Shown here piece after piece: positions 23,703 to 31,630 of a stretch of DNA of 64,000 nucleotides. Both the position numbers and the translations under genes were made by a program. The notes beneath the pieces were generated by a model that saw nothing but the letters and a program-made list of their open reading frames with translations, was not told the DNA's origin and searched no databases. The DNA comes from Jeongeupia wiesaeckerbachi. Its GTDB lineage: Bacteria; Pseudomonadota; Gammaproteobacteria; Burkholderiales; Chitinibacteraceae. Position 1 is the stretch's first letter. Every line of letters begins with the position of its first letter. The stretch covers positions 1-64,000 of the forward strand of contig NZ_CP136946.1 of NCBI RefSeq assembly GCF_050916355.1. Direction: 5' to 3'.

Positions 23703-24437
23703 ATGACCGAACCCATCCGCCTTTCCAAACGCATGACCGAACTCGGCATGTGCTCACGCCGCGAGGCAGACGAATTCATCGAGCAGGGCTGGGTACGCGT
23801 GGACGGTCAGGTCGTTGACGTCCTCGGCAGCCGGGTAATGCCGGATCAGAAAATCGAGCTGGTGCGCCGCGCCGCCGCCGTTCAGGCCGAGCGCATCACC
23901 ATTTTGCTGAACAAGCCCGCCGGCATTCTCGCCGGCCCGGGCGAGCCGGGCATCCACCCGGCCTGGCAATTGATCAAGCCGGAAAGCCAGTTCGCCCGCG
24001 ACCGCTCCGGCATCCACGTGCTCAAGCGCCACTTCACCCATCTGGCCGTGGCCGGCTGGCTCGATTTAAGCGCGTCGGGCCTGCTGGTGCTGACACAGGA
24101 TGGCCGTGTCTCCAAAACGCTGATCGCCGACGATCTGGATTTCGAGAAGGAATACCGGGTGCAGGTTGCCGGGGAGATCACCGATGAAATGATCGGCCTC
24201 TTGAACAGCACCTACACCATCGACGGCGAAACCTGGAAGGCCGCCAAGGTCAGCCGCCAGAGCGACCAACAGCTGCGCTTCGTGCTGCGCGAAAGCCGCA
24301 AGAAGCAGATTCAGGAGCTGTGCGAAGCCGTGGGCCTGCGCGTCATCGGCATCAGACGGCTGCGCATCGGCCAGGTTTCACTGGGCGATTTGCCGGAAGG
24401 CAAATGGCGCTTCCTGCGGCAAGACGAGCGCTTTTAA
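23703..24437 (+). CDS. rluF: RluF-like 23S rRNA pseudouridine synthase
   Basis: This encodes 244 residues with an N-terminal S4 RNA-binding domain (residues 5-50; IRLSKRMTELGMCSRREADE, WVRVDGQVV) and a pseudouridine synthase domain. The catalytic Asp is Asp121 in GWLDLSASGLLVLT; the usual R before L-D is replaced by W. The ILLNKPAGI strand and basic end KKQIQELCEAVGLRVIGIRR match the RluF/RsuA group, which modifies a uridine of 23S rRNA (U2604 in E. coli). Assignment to RluF rather than RluE or RluB is likely, not certain. A strong terminator follows. Confidence 0.85.
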   Translation: MTEPIRLSKRMTELGMCSRREADEFIEQGWVRVDGQVVDVLGSRVMPDQKIELVRRAAAVQAERITILLNKPAGILAGPGEPGIHPAWQLIKPESQFARDRSGIHVLKRHFTHLAVAGWLDLSASGLLVLTQDGRVSKTLIADDLDFEKEYRVQVAGEITDEMIGLLNSTYTIDGETWKAAKVSRQSDQQLRFVLRESRKKQIQELCEAVGLRVIGIRRLRIGQVSLGDLPEGKWRFLRQDERF

Positions 24438-24453
24438 GCGCGGTCTCAGCGCT

Positions 24454-24481
24454 AAAAAGCCCACCGTTCGGTGGGCTTTTT
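24454..24481 (+). terminator. Terminator after rluF
   Basis: AAAAGCCCACC and GGTGGGCTTTT flank a GTTC loop, giving an eleven-pair stem with a T-run. It lies 17 bases after the rluF stop codon and would end that transcript. Confidence 0.92.
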
Positions 24482-24757
24482 CATGTCCGCTGCATGCACG
24501 ATCGGTCCGGTCGACGCTTTGTTCCTCAAGCCTGAACGAGGCGTTGCGCAGCATCCCCCCGGCTTGCCCAAGCGCTCGTCCAGCGGCAGCCATTCGCCTT
24601 CGCCGCGCCCGGCCGCACAAAATTCATACAAATGGCATGATCTAGGCGGTCAACATACTGGGCGCCACACTACGCCGCCCCCCTCCCCGATCGAGACCCG
24701 CACGATGCCTGCATTCGATAGCACGCACCCGAGCAGCCAGACGGAATGCGTTGCCCA

Positions 24758-25450
24758 ATGAATAAAATCATGATCATCGAAGACGATTTTCGTCTTTCCA
24801 GGCTGATCGCCGATTTTCTAGAACAGCACGGTTACGCGGTCACTACCGAACATCGTGGCGATACCGCCGTATCGGCAGTCAAGCGGATCAAGCCCGACGT
24901 CGTGGTACTCGACATGATGTTGCCGGGCAAGGATGGCTTGCAGATCTGCCGCGACCTGCGCGAGTGGTCGAATCTGCCGGTGCTGATGCTGACCGCGCGC
25001 GAGGAAGACATCGACCAGATTCTCGGCCTTGAGGCCGGCGCCGACGATTACGTGGTCAAGCCGGTCGAGCCGCGCGTGCTGCTGGCGCGGATTCGCGCGC
25101 TGCTGCGCCGCCAGCACGCGCCGGCCGGCTCGCCCGATCGGCTGCAGTTCGGCACGCTGAGCATCGACAGCGGCACCCGCAGCGTGCTGCTCGACGGCAA
25201 CGAGATCGATACCGGCACCGCCGAGTTCGAACTGCTGTGGTTGCTGGCAACGAGCGCCGGCAAGGTGTTGTCACGCGACGCCATTCTCACCGCGCTGCGC
25301 GGTGTCGACTACGACGGCATCGACCGTAGCGTCGATGTCGGTGTCAGCAAACTGCGCAAAAAGCTCAACGATGACCCGCGCGAACCGCGCCGGATCAAGA
25401 CCGTCTGGGGCAAGGGCTATCTGTTCAGCCGCGACGAGTGGGAAAGCTGA
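24758..25450 (+). CDS. OmpR-family response regulator (RstA-like)
   Basis: The 230-residue protein has a receiver domain with the acidic pair in IIEDDF, phosphoacceptor Asp52 in VVVLDMMLPG and Lys101 in DYVVKPVEP, then a winged-helix DNA-binding domain (residues 130-225) with the GVDYDGIDRSVDVGVSKLRK segment typical of OmpR/RstA. It is paired with the sensor kinase downstream, which starts one base after its stop. ATG 24758 was preferred over ATG 24746. Confidence 0.93.
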   Translation: MNKIMIIEDDFRLSRLIADFLEQHGYAVTTEHRGDTAVSAVKRIKPDVVVLDMMLPGKDGLQICRDLREWSNLPVLMLTAREEDIDQILGLEAGADDYVVKPVEPRVLLARIRALLRRQHAPAGSPDRLQFGTLSIDSGTRSVLLDGNEIDTGTAEFELLWLLATSAGKVLSRDAILTALRGVDYDGIDRSVDVGVSKLRKKLNDDPREPRRIKTVWGKGYLFSRDEWES

Positions 25451-25451
25451 G

Positions 25452-26741
25452 ATGTTTCGCCTCTTTATCCGCGTTTACCTGCTCCAGGTCATCGGCTTTG
25501 CCATCGCGCTTACCGCGCTCAACTATGCCTTGCCCTACCTCATCCGGAACTACCAGCACGAATACAATTACGAGATGACGCGTGGCTCGTTTGGCCATCT
25601 GGCCAAAGAATTGCGTGGCAAAACGCTGCCGCAACAACAGGCACAACTGCGAGTCTGGCAGCCGGATTACGGCTTGCAGTTCAAGATGATCAACAGTCGC
25701 GAGCTCGAACCCGACGACGACGAGCGTGCGCTGCTCGACAAGGGAATCGCTTTCGGCCGCGATGATTACGAAGTCTTCTACATGCCGATCGACTGGCCGC
25801 GCCAGCAAGCGCTGCTGGAAATCCGCGTTCCTCAACCACCCAGCCATACTCTCTGGCTACTGCAGGGCGGCTCTTACCTGCTGCTCGCGCTGTCGTTCGC
25901 GTTTTTTCTCTATCTGTGGATCCGGCCGCACTGGCGGGAACTGCAGGCGCTGCAGAGCGCCGCCAAACGCTTCGGTGACGGCGATCTGGGCGCGCGCGCC
26001 GGGGTGTCCAAACGCGCGTCGATCCGCGACCTGGCCGGCCAGTTCGACATCATGGCGGCGCAGATCGAATCGCTGGTTGCCAGCCGCCGCGACCTGACCA
26101 ATGCCGTGTCGCACGAACTGCGCACGCCGATGGCAAGGCTGTCTTTCGAGCTCGATGCCGCCGGCAAGCTGGCGGATCCGGCCGCGTGGCGCGTGCTGGC
26201 CGGCAATATGCGCCAGGATCTGGCCGAGCTGGAAACGCTGGTGTCCGAACTGCTGAGCTTTGCCCGGCTCGAGCACGCCAACAGCGGCTTCGTGCAGGAA
26301 ACGATTTCCGCCGATGACTGGCTGGACAGCGTGATGGCGATGGTGACGCTCGAAGCCGAAGCCCGCAGCATCCACTGCGTGCTGCTGCCGAGCGCACCGC
26401 AAACCGTTCAGCTGGAAGCCCGCCAGATGGCACGGGCCTTGATCAATGTCGTTCGCAACGCGGTTTACCATGCGCGATCTCGCGTCGAAGTCCGTCTGCA
26501 ACGGCGGGCGCAACACTTCATGCTCAGCATTGACGACGATGGGCACGGTATCCCGCAGGCCGAGCGCCAGCGCGTGTTCGAGCCCTTTGTCCGTCTGGAT
26601 GAAAGCCGCAATCGCGCCACCGGCGGTTTCGGACTGGGGCTGGCGATCGTGCAGCAGATCGTCAAATCGCACCAGGGCGAGGTGAGCATCGAGGATTCGC
26701 CCCTCGGCGGCGCCCGCTTCGTGATCCGCTGGCCAGCCTGA
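25452..26741 (+). CDS. Sensor histidine kinase (RstB-like)
   Basis: This 429-residue protein has two transmembrane segments (about residues 9-30 and 137-157), a periplasmic sensor part between them, a HAMP-like linker, the HisKA domain with His221 in SHELRTPMARL, and an ATPase domain with N (VVRNAVYHA), G1 (DDDGHGIPQ) and G2 (GGFGLGLAI) boxes. The arrangement and RstB-type short sensor suggest the RstA/RstB pair that responds to acid or magnesium conditions in enterobacteria. The signal in this organism is unknown. Confidence 0.92.
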   Translation: MFRLFIRVYLLQVIGFAIALTALNYALPYLIRNYQHEYNYEMTRGSFGHLAKELRGKTLPQQQAQLRVWQPDYGLQFKMINSRELEPDDDERALLDKGIAFGRDDYEVFYMPIDWPRQQALLEIRVPQPPSHTLWLLQGGSYLLLALSFAFFLYLWIRPHWRELQALQSAAKRFGDGDLGARAGVSKRASIRDLAGQFDIMAAQIESLVASRRDLTNAVSHELRTPMARLSFELDAAGKLADPAAWRVLAGNMRQDLAELETLVSELLSFARLEHANSGFVQETISADDWLDSVMAMVTLEAEARSIHCVLLPSAPQTVQLEARQMARALINVVRNAVYHARSRVEVRLQRRAQHFMLSIDDDGHGIPQAERQRVFEPFVRLDESRNRATGGFGLGLAIVQQIVKSHQGEVSIEDSPLGGARFVIRWPA

Positions 26742-26767
26742 CTGGCACGCCCTCCCGGGCGTGCCAG
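26742..26767. terminator. Convergent hairpin between rstB-like and mipA-like genes
   Basis: CTGGCACGCCC (26742-26752) and GGGCGTGCCAG (26757-26767) form a perfect eleven-base stem directly after the kinase stop. There is no clear T-run, so it may act as a bidirectional attenuator or mRNA end stabiliser between the converging genes. Confidence 0.6.
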
Positions 26768-26801
26768 CGACCCTCGATCAAACAGCAATCGATCCAAGGG
26801 A

Positions 26802-27623
26802 TCAGAAGGTGTAGTTCAGCGAAGCCACGCCGATGTAGTTGGTCTTGGTATCGAGCAGCGGACTATTGGCCACATCGCCGGCGAACTGCGTCACACCGGC
26901 CATGACATCGGTGTTCCAGTGCTTGGTCCACTTGTGCGTCCAGTTGACCGTAAAGCTGTAGCTGTTGATGCCAGATCCGGCCTCATAGGCCTTGAAGCGG
27001 CTGGTCTTGCTCTGCGCCTGGGTGACGCCGAAATAGGTCTGGTTGTACTTGCCGTCGCCCAGGTGCACCGCCCCGGCAACGCCGATGGTATCGGCTTCGC
27101 TCAGCTCGAACGCGTGCCCCAATGACACATCCCACGACAGGCCGCGATCACTGTTGCTCAGGGCTTGCGCCAGCGAGACCGACAGCTGGGTCGCCGGCGT
27201 AATCATGAAACCGAGCGATGTCGTGCCGAGCACCGAACCCTTGACGTCGCCCATGCCCTTGAGCCGGTCGGACCCCGCGCCAAGGCCCTTGTCGCTTTCG
27301 GCGCGGCCGAAATCGTAGCCGACCCCGAGCGACAGCACGAAGCGCTCGCCCAGCGGGGTTTGCCAGCCTATGCCCTGCAGCGGATCGATATAGATCCCCT
27401 GTGGCGTCAGCATGTGCAGATTGAAATACGGCGCGATTCCGTAATCCTTGCTGCCGGCAAATTTCGGCCCATAAGCGATGCCGCCGCCGATGGTGTATTC
27501 GGATTCGGTAAACCAGTCGCCAACACCGCTGGTGATGGCATCGATACGTGGATCGGCCTGTGCCGGGGCGGTGGCCAGCCCGGCCAGCAACAGCAGGGCA
27601 TTACGTTGAATCAGCTTGCGCAT
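26802..27623 (-). CDS. MipA/OmpV-family outer-membrane protein
   Basis: The 273-residue protein has a signal peptide (RNALLLLAGLATAPAQA) and alternating beta strands with aromatic girdle residues, ending in the expected C-terminal phenylalanine (ASLNYTF). The motif YTIGGGIAYGPKFAGSKDYG is the MipA/OmpV start. MipA in E. coli is a scaffold for murein enzymes; OmpV-like porins serve small-molecule uptake. It is convergent with the RstAB-like pair and could be one of its targets, although the promoter was not recognised. Confidence 0.88.
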   Translation of the reverse strand: MRKLIQRNALLLLAGLATAPAQADPRIDAITSGVGDWFTESEYTIGGGIAYGPKFAGSKDYGIAPYFNLHMLTPQGIYIDPLQGIGWQTPLGERFVLSLGVGYDFGRAESDKGLGAGSDRLKGMGDVKGSVLGTTSLGFMITPATQLSVSLAQALSNSDRGLSWDVSLGHAFELSEADTIGVAGAVHLGDGKYNQTYFGVTQAQSKTSRFKAYEAGSGINSYSFTVNWTHKWTKHWNTDVMAGVTQFAGDVANSPLLDTKTNYIGVASLNYTF

Positions 27624-27856
27624 GGGAAGAACACTCCGGTGAAAACACGCCGGAGTATGCAAAACGCCTCGGATCGACTTGTCGGAGAACTGTGGAGCAA
27701 TTGTTAAAATTCATGAAACACCCATGAAAGCAAATAGCGCATCGTTAGACACACTGCGGGCGCAACACTTTCACTACAAAGGCCCCACACTTTCGCCGAA
27801 GGCGGAGCCGCCGGATTTTCGACAATGCCGCTGTCGTCATCCTCGCTACCACCGCC

Positions 27857-28699
27857 ATGACCCACCTTGCCTGCCCGCCCGTCCTCCCGCCACCGCCCCG
27901 GCGCTCCGCGTTTGCCGCGCCAAGCGACGGTTCCACCGCCATCCTGCTGGTGCACGGGCTGGGGGGCACCGAACACGACCTGGGCTCCTTGCGCAAAACG
28001 CTAGAGCGCGCCGGCCTGACCACCCATGTTCTGACGCTGCCGGGCCACGGCGGCCGGCCCGAAGATCTGTACGACGTGCAGGCCGAGGACTGGATCGCCA
28101 CCGTCGTCGCCCATTACCGCTCGCTGGCGGTGCGCTACGACACGCTGCACCTGATGGGGATGTGCCTTGGCGCTTTGCTGGCGATCGAAACGGCCAAGCG
28201 CGTGAACATGCGGAACGGCCGGCTGATCGCGCTGGCACCGCCGGTTTTCATCGATGGCTGGGCAATGCCTTGGTACCGCGACGTCCGCCATCTTGTTTAC
28301 CGGGTGCCGGGGCTGATGCGCTTGCTGCGCGTGCCCGAGGCCGAGCCCTACGGCATCAAGAACGAACTGATGCGCGCCCTGGTCAAGGCCAAGCTCTCCG
28401 ACGGCAATGCCTTCCACTACCCTTGGGTGCCGCTGGCGTGCATCCGCGAAGTCGACCGGCTGCGGCGCTGGGTCAGGCTCGAACTGAATCGCGTCCGCGC
28501 GCCCACGCTGATCGTCCACGCGCGCGAGGACGAGCTGACCAGCCCGCGTTCGGCGGCCCTGCTCACGCGCCGAATCCCGCGCAGCCGTGCGGTCATCGTC
28601 GAAAACAGCTACCACATGATCTGCGTCGACAACGACCGCAAGCAGGTCGCCACCGAAGTCTTGAACCACCTCGGCCTGTCGCCGCTCGCACCACGCTAG
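27857..28699 (+). CDS. Alpha/beta hydrolase with a Cys nucleophile elbow
   Basis: The 280-residue protein shows the hydrolase fold: ILLVHGLGGTEHDLGSL with the oxyanion loop, nucleophile elbow GMCLG with Cys103, Asp225 in AREDELTSP and His253 in SYHMICVD. A cysteine at the nucleophile position is uncommon in carboxylesterases or lysophospholipases and resembles the G-x-C-x-G box of polyhydroxyalkanoate synthases and dienelactone hydrolases. The substrate is not known. Its stop overlaps the stop of the EF-G-like gene within one CTAG. Confidence 0.82.
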   Translation: MTHLACPPVLPPPPRRSAFAAPSDGSTAILLVHGLGGTEHDLGSLRKTLERAGLTTHVLTLPGHGGRPEDLYDVQAEDWIATVVAHYRSLAVRYDTLHLMGMCLGALLAIETAKRVNMRNGRLIALAPPVFIDGWAMPWYRDVRHLVYRVPGLMRLLRVPEAEPYGIKNELMRALVKAKLSDGNAFHYPWVPLACIREVDRLRRWVRLELNRVRAPTLIVHAREDELTSPRSAALLTRRIPRSRAVIVENSYHMICVDNDRKQVATEVLNHLGLSPLAPR

Positions 28700-30756
28700 T
28701 CGTCGTCCTGCACGTGCTTGTAGCCTGCGGCGAGGCGCTGCTGGACGTCCGGCGGCACCGCATCGTAGTGGCTGAGCGTCAAGGCATACGCACCCTGGCC
28801 GCCGGTGATCGCCTTGAGCCGGCCGGCGTAGCCGTCGAGTTCGGCCAGCGGTACGTGGCCGCGGATCAGCACCAGCTGCTGCGACAGCGTCTCGGTGCCG
28901 CTGACCTGCCCGCGCCGCCCCGACAGATCGGCGGTCAGGTCGCCAAGTCGCGATTCGGGCGCGGTGATCGCGATCTCGACCACCGGCTCGAGCACCACCG
29001 GCGCAGCCGCCAGCAGCGCCTCGAGCATCGCCTTGCGCCCGGCCGACTGGAACGCCACGTCTTTCGAGTCGACCGAATGGCTCTTGCCGTCGTATACGGT
29101 GACCTTGATGTCCTCGACCGGGCTGCCCGACACCGGCCCGTTAGCGAGCGCCGCGCGTACGCCCTTCTCGACCGACTGGATGAACTGGCCCGGAATCACC
29201 CCGCCCTTGACCGCGTCGACGAAGGCAAAGCCCTCGCCGCGCTGCTGCGGCTCGATCCGCAGGAAAACCTCGCCAAACTGGCCGGCGCCACCGGTCTGCT
29301 TCTTGTGACGATGGTGGCCCTCGGCCGGGCGCGTGATCGTTTCGCGGTACGGCACGCGCGGCACGCTGGTCTGGACTTCGAGCCGGTAGGTGCCGGCCAT
29401 CCGGTCGAGCAGGTAGCGCAAGTGCATCTCGCCCATGCCGCGCAACACCGTTTCATGCGTCACCGCATCATGGTCGACCTTGACGCACGGGTCTTCCAGC
29501 TGTAGCCGCTGCAGCACGTCGCCGATGCGCTGCTCGTCGCCGTGGCGCTTGGGCTGGATCGCCAACCCCTGCATCGGCGCCGGAAACGCGCTCGGCCGCA
29601 AGTGGATCAGGTCTTCGTCGTGCGAATCGTGCAGCACGACGTCGAAGGCGATGTCGTCGACCTTGGCAATGGCGCCGAACTCGCCCGGCAGCAAGCGGTT
29701 GACCTCATCGTAGCGCTTGCCCTGCACCCGCAGCAGGTGGCCGACCTTGAACGGTTTGCGGCCATCGCCGATGAACAATTGCGCGTCGCGCGTCACCGTG
29801 CCCTGATGGACGCGGAAAATGCCAAGCTTGCCGACATAGGGGTCCATCACCACCTTGAACACGTGCGCCAGTACGTGTTTGTCCGGGTCCGGTGCCGTGC
29901 GGAACGCGCCGGATTCGCCCTTGATGAACGGCGGCGGATTGCCTTCGCCCGGGTTCGGTGCCAGCTTGGCCAGCACGTCGAGCAGCTCGGGTACACCCGC
30001 GCCGGTGCGCGCCGACACGAAGCACAAGGGAATCAGGTGCCCCTGTCGCAGCGCGGCTTCAAACGGCGCATGCAGCTCGGCCGGCGTCACCTCGCCCTGC
30101 TCGAGATAGCGCGCCATCAGCACCTCGTCGACCTCGACGACCTGATCGACCAAGGCTTGATGCGCGTCGGCGACCGACGAGAAGTCGGCGTCGCGTACCG
30201 ACGAGAGGTCGGCATCGCCGAGCGGCGAAAAAAAACAGTCGACGACGCGACTGCCTTGCCCGGCCGGCAGATTGATCGGCAAGACCTCCCTGCCGAAAGC
30301 CTCGCGCAGATCGGCGAGCAGCGCCGGCAGATCGACGCGCTCGGCGTCGATTTTGTTGACGACCAAAATCCGGCAGAGGCCGCGATCCGCCGCCGCATCC
30401 ATCATTCGCCGCGTCGACAGCTCGATGCCGTTCTGCGCGTTGACGACGACGAGCGCGGTATCGACCGCCATCAGCGCCGCCAGTGCCTGGCCGATGAAAT
30501 CGGGATACCCGGGGGTGTCGATCAGATTGACCGTGACGTCGTCATGTTCGAAGTGCGCCAGCGCCGACGCCAGCGAATGGCCGTATTCGCGTTCTAGCGG
30601 ATCGAAATCGCAGACGGTGTCACCGCGTTCGAGCGCCCCCATCGCCGTGATGGCCCCGCTGTTGAACAACAGCGCTTCGGCCAGCGTCGTCTTGCCGCTG
30701 CCGCCGTGGCCGACCAGTGCAACCGTTCGGACTGTTTCAACCGGATCGTGGGACAT
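28696..30756 (-). CDS. Elongation factor G-like GTPase
   Basis: The protein has 686 residues from ATG 30756 (GGAGG upstream). GTPase motifs are GHGGSGKTT (G1), DTPGYPDF (G3) and NKID (G4), followed by EF-G domains II-V. The G1 loop differs from the canonical A-H-I-D-A-G-K-T-T of EF-G, which points to an EF-G paralogue (EF-G2-like, sometimes called FusA2) rather than the essential factor. Such paralogues may work in ribosome recycling or stress. It appears to be a single-gene unit. Confidence 0.9.
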   Translation of the reverse strand: MSHDPVETVRTVALVGHGGSGKTTLAEALLFNSGAITAMGALERGDTVCDFDPLEREYGHSLASALAHFEHDDVTVNLIDTPGYPDFIGQALAALMAVDTALVVVNAQNGIELSTRRMMDAAADRGLCRILVVNKIDAERVDLPALLADLREAFGREVLPINLPAGQGSRVVDCFFSPLGDADLSSVRDADFSSVADAHQALVDQVVEVDEVLMARYLEQGEVTPAELHAPFEAALRQGHLIPLCFVSARTGAGVPELLDVLAKLAPNPGEGNPPPFIKGESGAFRTAPDPDKHVLAHVFKVVMDPYVGKLGIFRVHQGTVTRDAQLFIGDGRKPFKVGHLLRVQGKRYDEVNRLLPGEFGAIAKVDDIAFDVVLHDSHDEDLIHLRPSAFPAPMQGLAIQPKRHGDEQRIGDVLQRLQLEDPCVKVDHDAVTHETVLRGMGEMHLRYLLDRMAGTYRLEVQTSVPRVPYRETITRPAEGHHRHKKQTGGAGQFGEVFLRIEPQQRGEGFAFVDAVKGGVIPGQFIQSVEKGVRAALANGPVSGSPVEDIKVTVYDGKSHSVDSKDVAFQSAGRKAMLEALLAAAPVVLEPVVEIAITAPESRLGDLTADLSGRRGQVSGTETLSQQLVLIRGHVPLAELDGYAGRLKAITGGQGAYALTLSHYDAVPPDVQQRLAAGYKHVQDDD

Positions 30757-30938
30757 GGCCGCCTCCAAACCTTACGGGTGCTTGGAGTATAGCGACGGCG
30801 GGCAAGGTCGCCATCCCGGATGGTCCACCCTCGCGCCCGATCGGCCATCAGCGCGATGGCGACGACGGACACGCCCCCGGTCGGCCGGAAACCGCATGAG
30901 TTGAATCGACCTCCTCACGCGGCCCGGTTGCGCCGCGC

Positions 30939-31361
30939 CTACGGTGCCGGCGCCGCCTCAAGCTGCCCGGCCTGCGCCGCCAGCGCGTCGAGCGACAGCT
31001 CGCTGCCGGCGAGCGCCGCCGGCATGCCTTCCGGTATGCCGAGGAAGAAGCACTGCTTGGCCTGCACCGAGTTGCCGAACAGGATTCCGCCGGTATAGCC
31101 GGGGATGTACGGCCCCATGACCAGATTGATCGAGACGCTGAAGTACCCGTCCGCGCCATTCAGCAGCGTCGTACCGCCAGCCGGCGTTTGCGTAACCTTG
31201 CCGCTGACCGGGATCTTGTAATGCGTCTGGTTGAGCGTGATCTGGAATTCGCCGGCGATTTCGTCGCCGTTCGGCGCCAGATCGACAAGCCAGGCCGTGT
31301 GCGCTTGCTGGAGCGCGTGGTCGAAGATGCTGAGCGTGATCTTGTTGGACTGCTGGTGCAT
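30939..31361 (-). CDS. Protein of unknown function, 140 residues
   Basis: Translation from ATG 31361, with AAGGAGA upstream, gives 140 residues. The first part is beta-rich (NKITLSIFDHALQQA, GEFQITLNQTHYKIPVSGK), then a glycine-rich segment (YIPGYTGGILFGNSVQAKQ) and a helical alanine-rich end. There is no signal peptide and no transmembrane segment. I recognise no family. It is a single gene between EF-G2 and dxs, and its ribosome-binding site and codon use look like those of a normal host gene. Confidence 0.7.
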   Translation of the reverse strand: MHQQSNKITLSIFDHALQQAHTAWLVDLAPNGDEIAGEFQITLNQTHYKIPVSGKVTQTPAGGTTLLNGADGYFSVSINLVMGPYIPGYTGGILFGNSVQAKQCFFLGIPEGMPAALAGSELSLDALAAQAGQLEAAPAP

Positions 31362-31584
31362 CGGGGGTCTCCTTCGGATGGTTGAATGGCCGTCCTTTTG
31401 TGGGCGGCCAGCAAACCCGGTGAAGCGGTGCAGGCAAGACGCACGCAACGCAGCCAGCAGGGTTTTACAGCCGTTCTTCACCGCCGCAGCCATCGCGGCA
31501 CGCAAGAATCTTCTGGCCCGGGCCATAGGCCCGGATTGATGATAGTTGCCCGATGCGCCCATCACCCGAACACCGTCCGACCGA

Positions 31585-31614
31585 CAAAAAAAACGCCGGC
31601 ACAGGCCGGCGTTT
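31585..31614 (-). terminator. Terminator of the xseB-ispA-dxs operon
   Basis: On the minus strand, AAACGCCGGC (from 31614) pairs with GCCGGCGTTT (to 31591), with a four-base loop, followed by a run of T (A-run at 31585-31590 on the plus strand). It begins 16 bases after the dxs stop. Confidence 0.93.
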
Positions 31615-31630
31615 GGCGGATGACGCGGGC

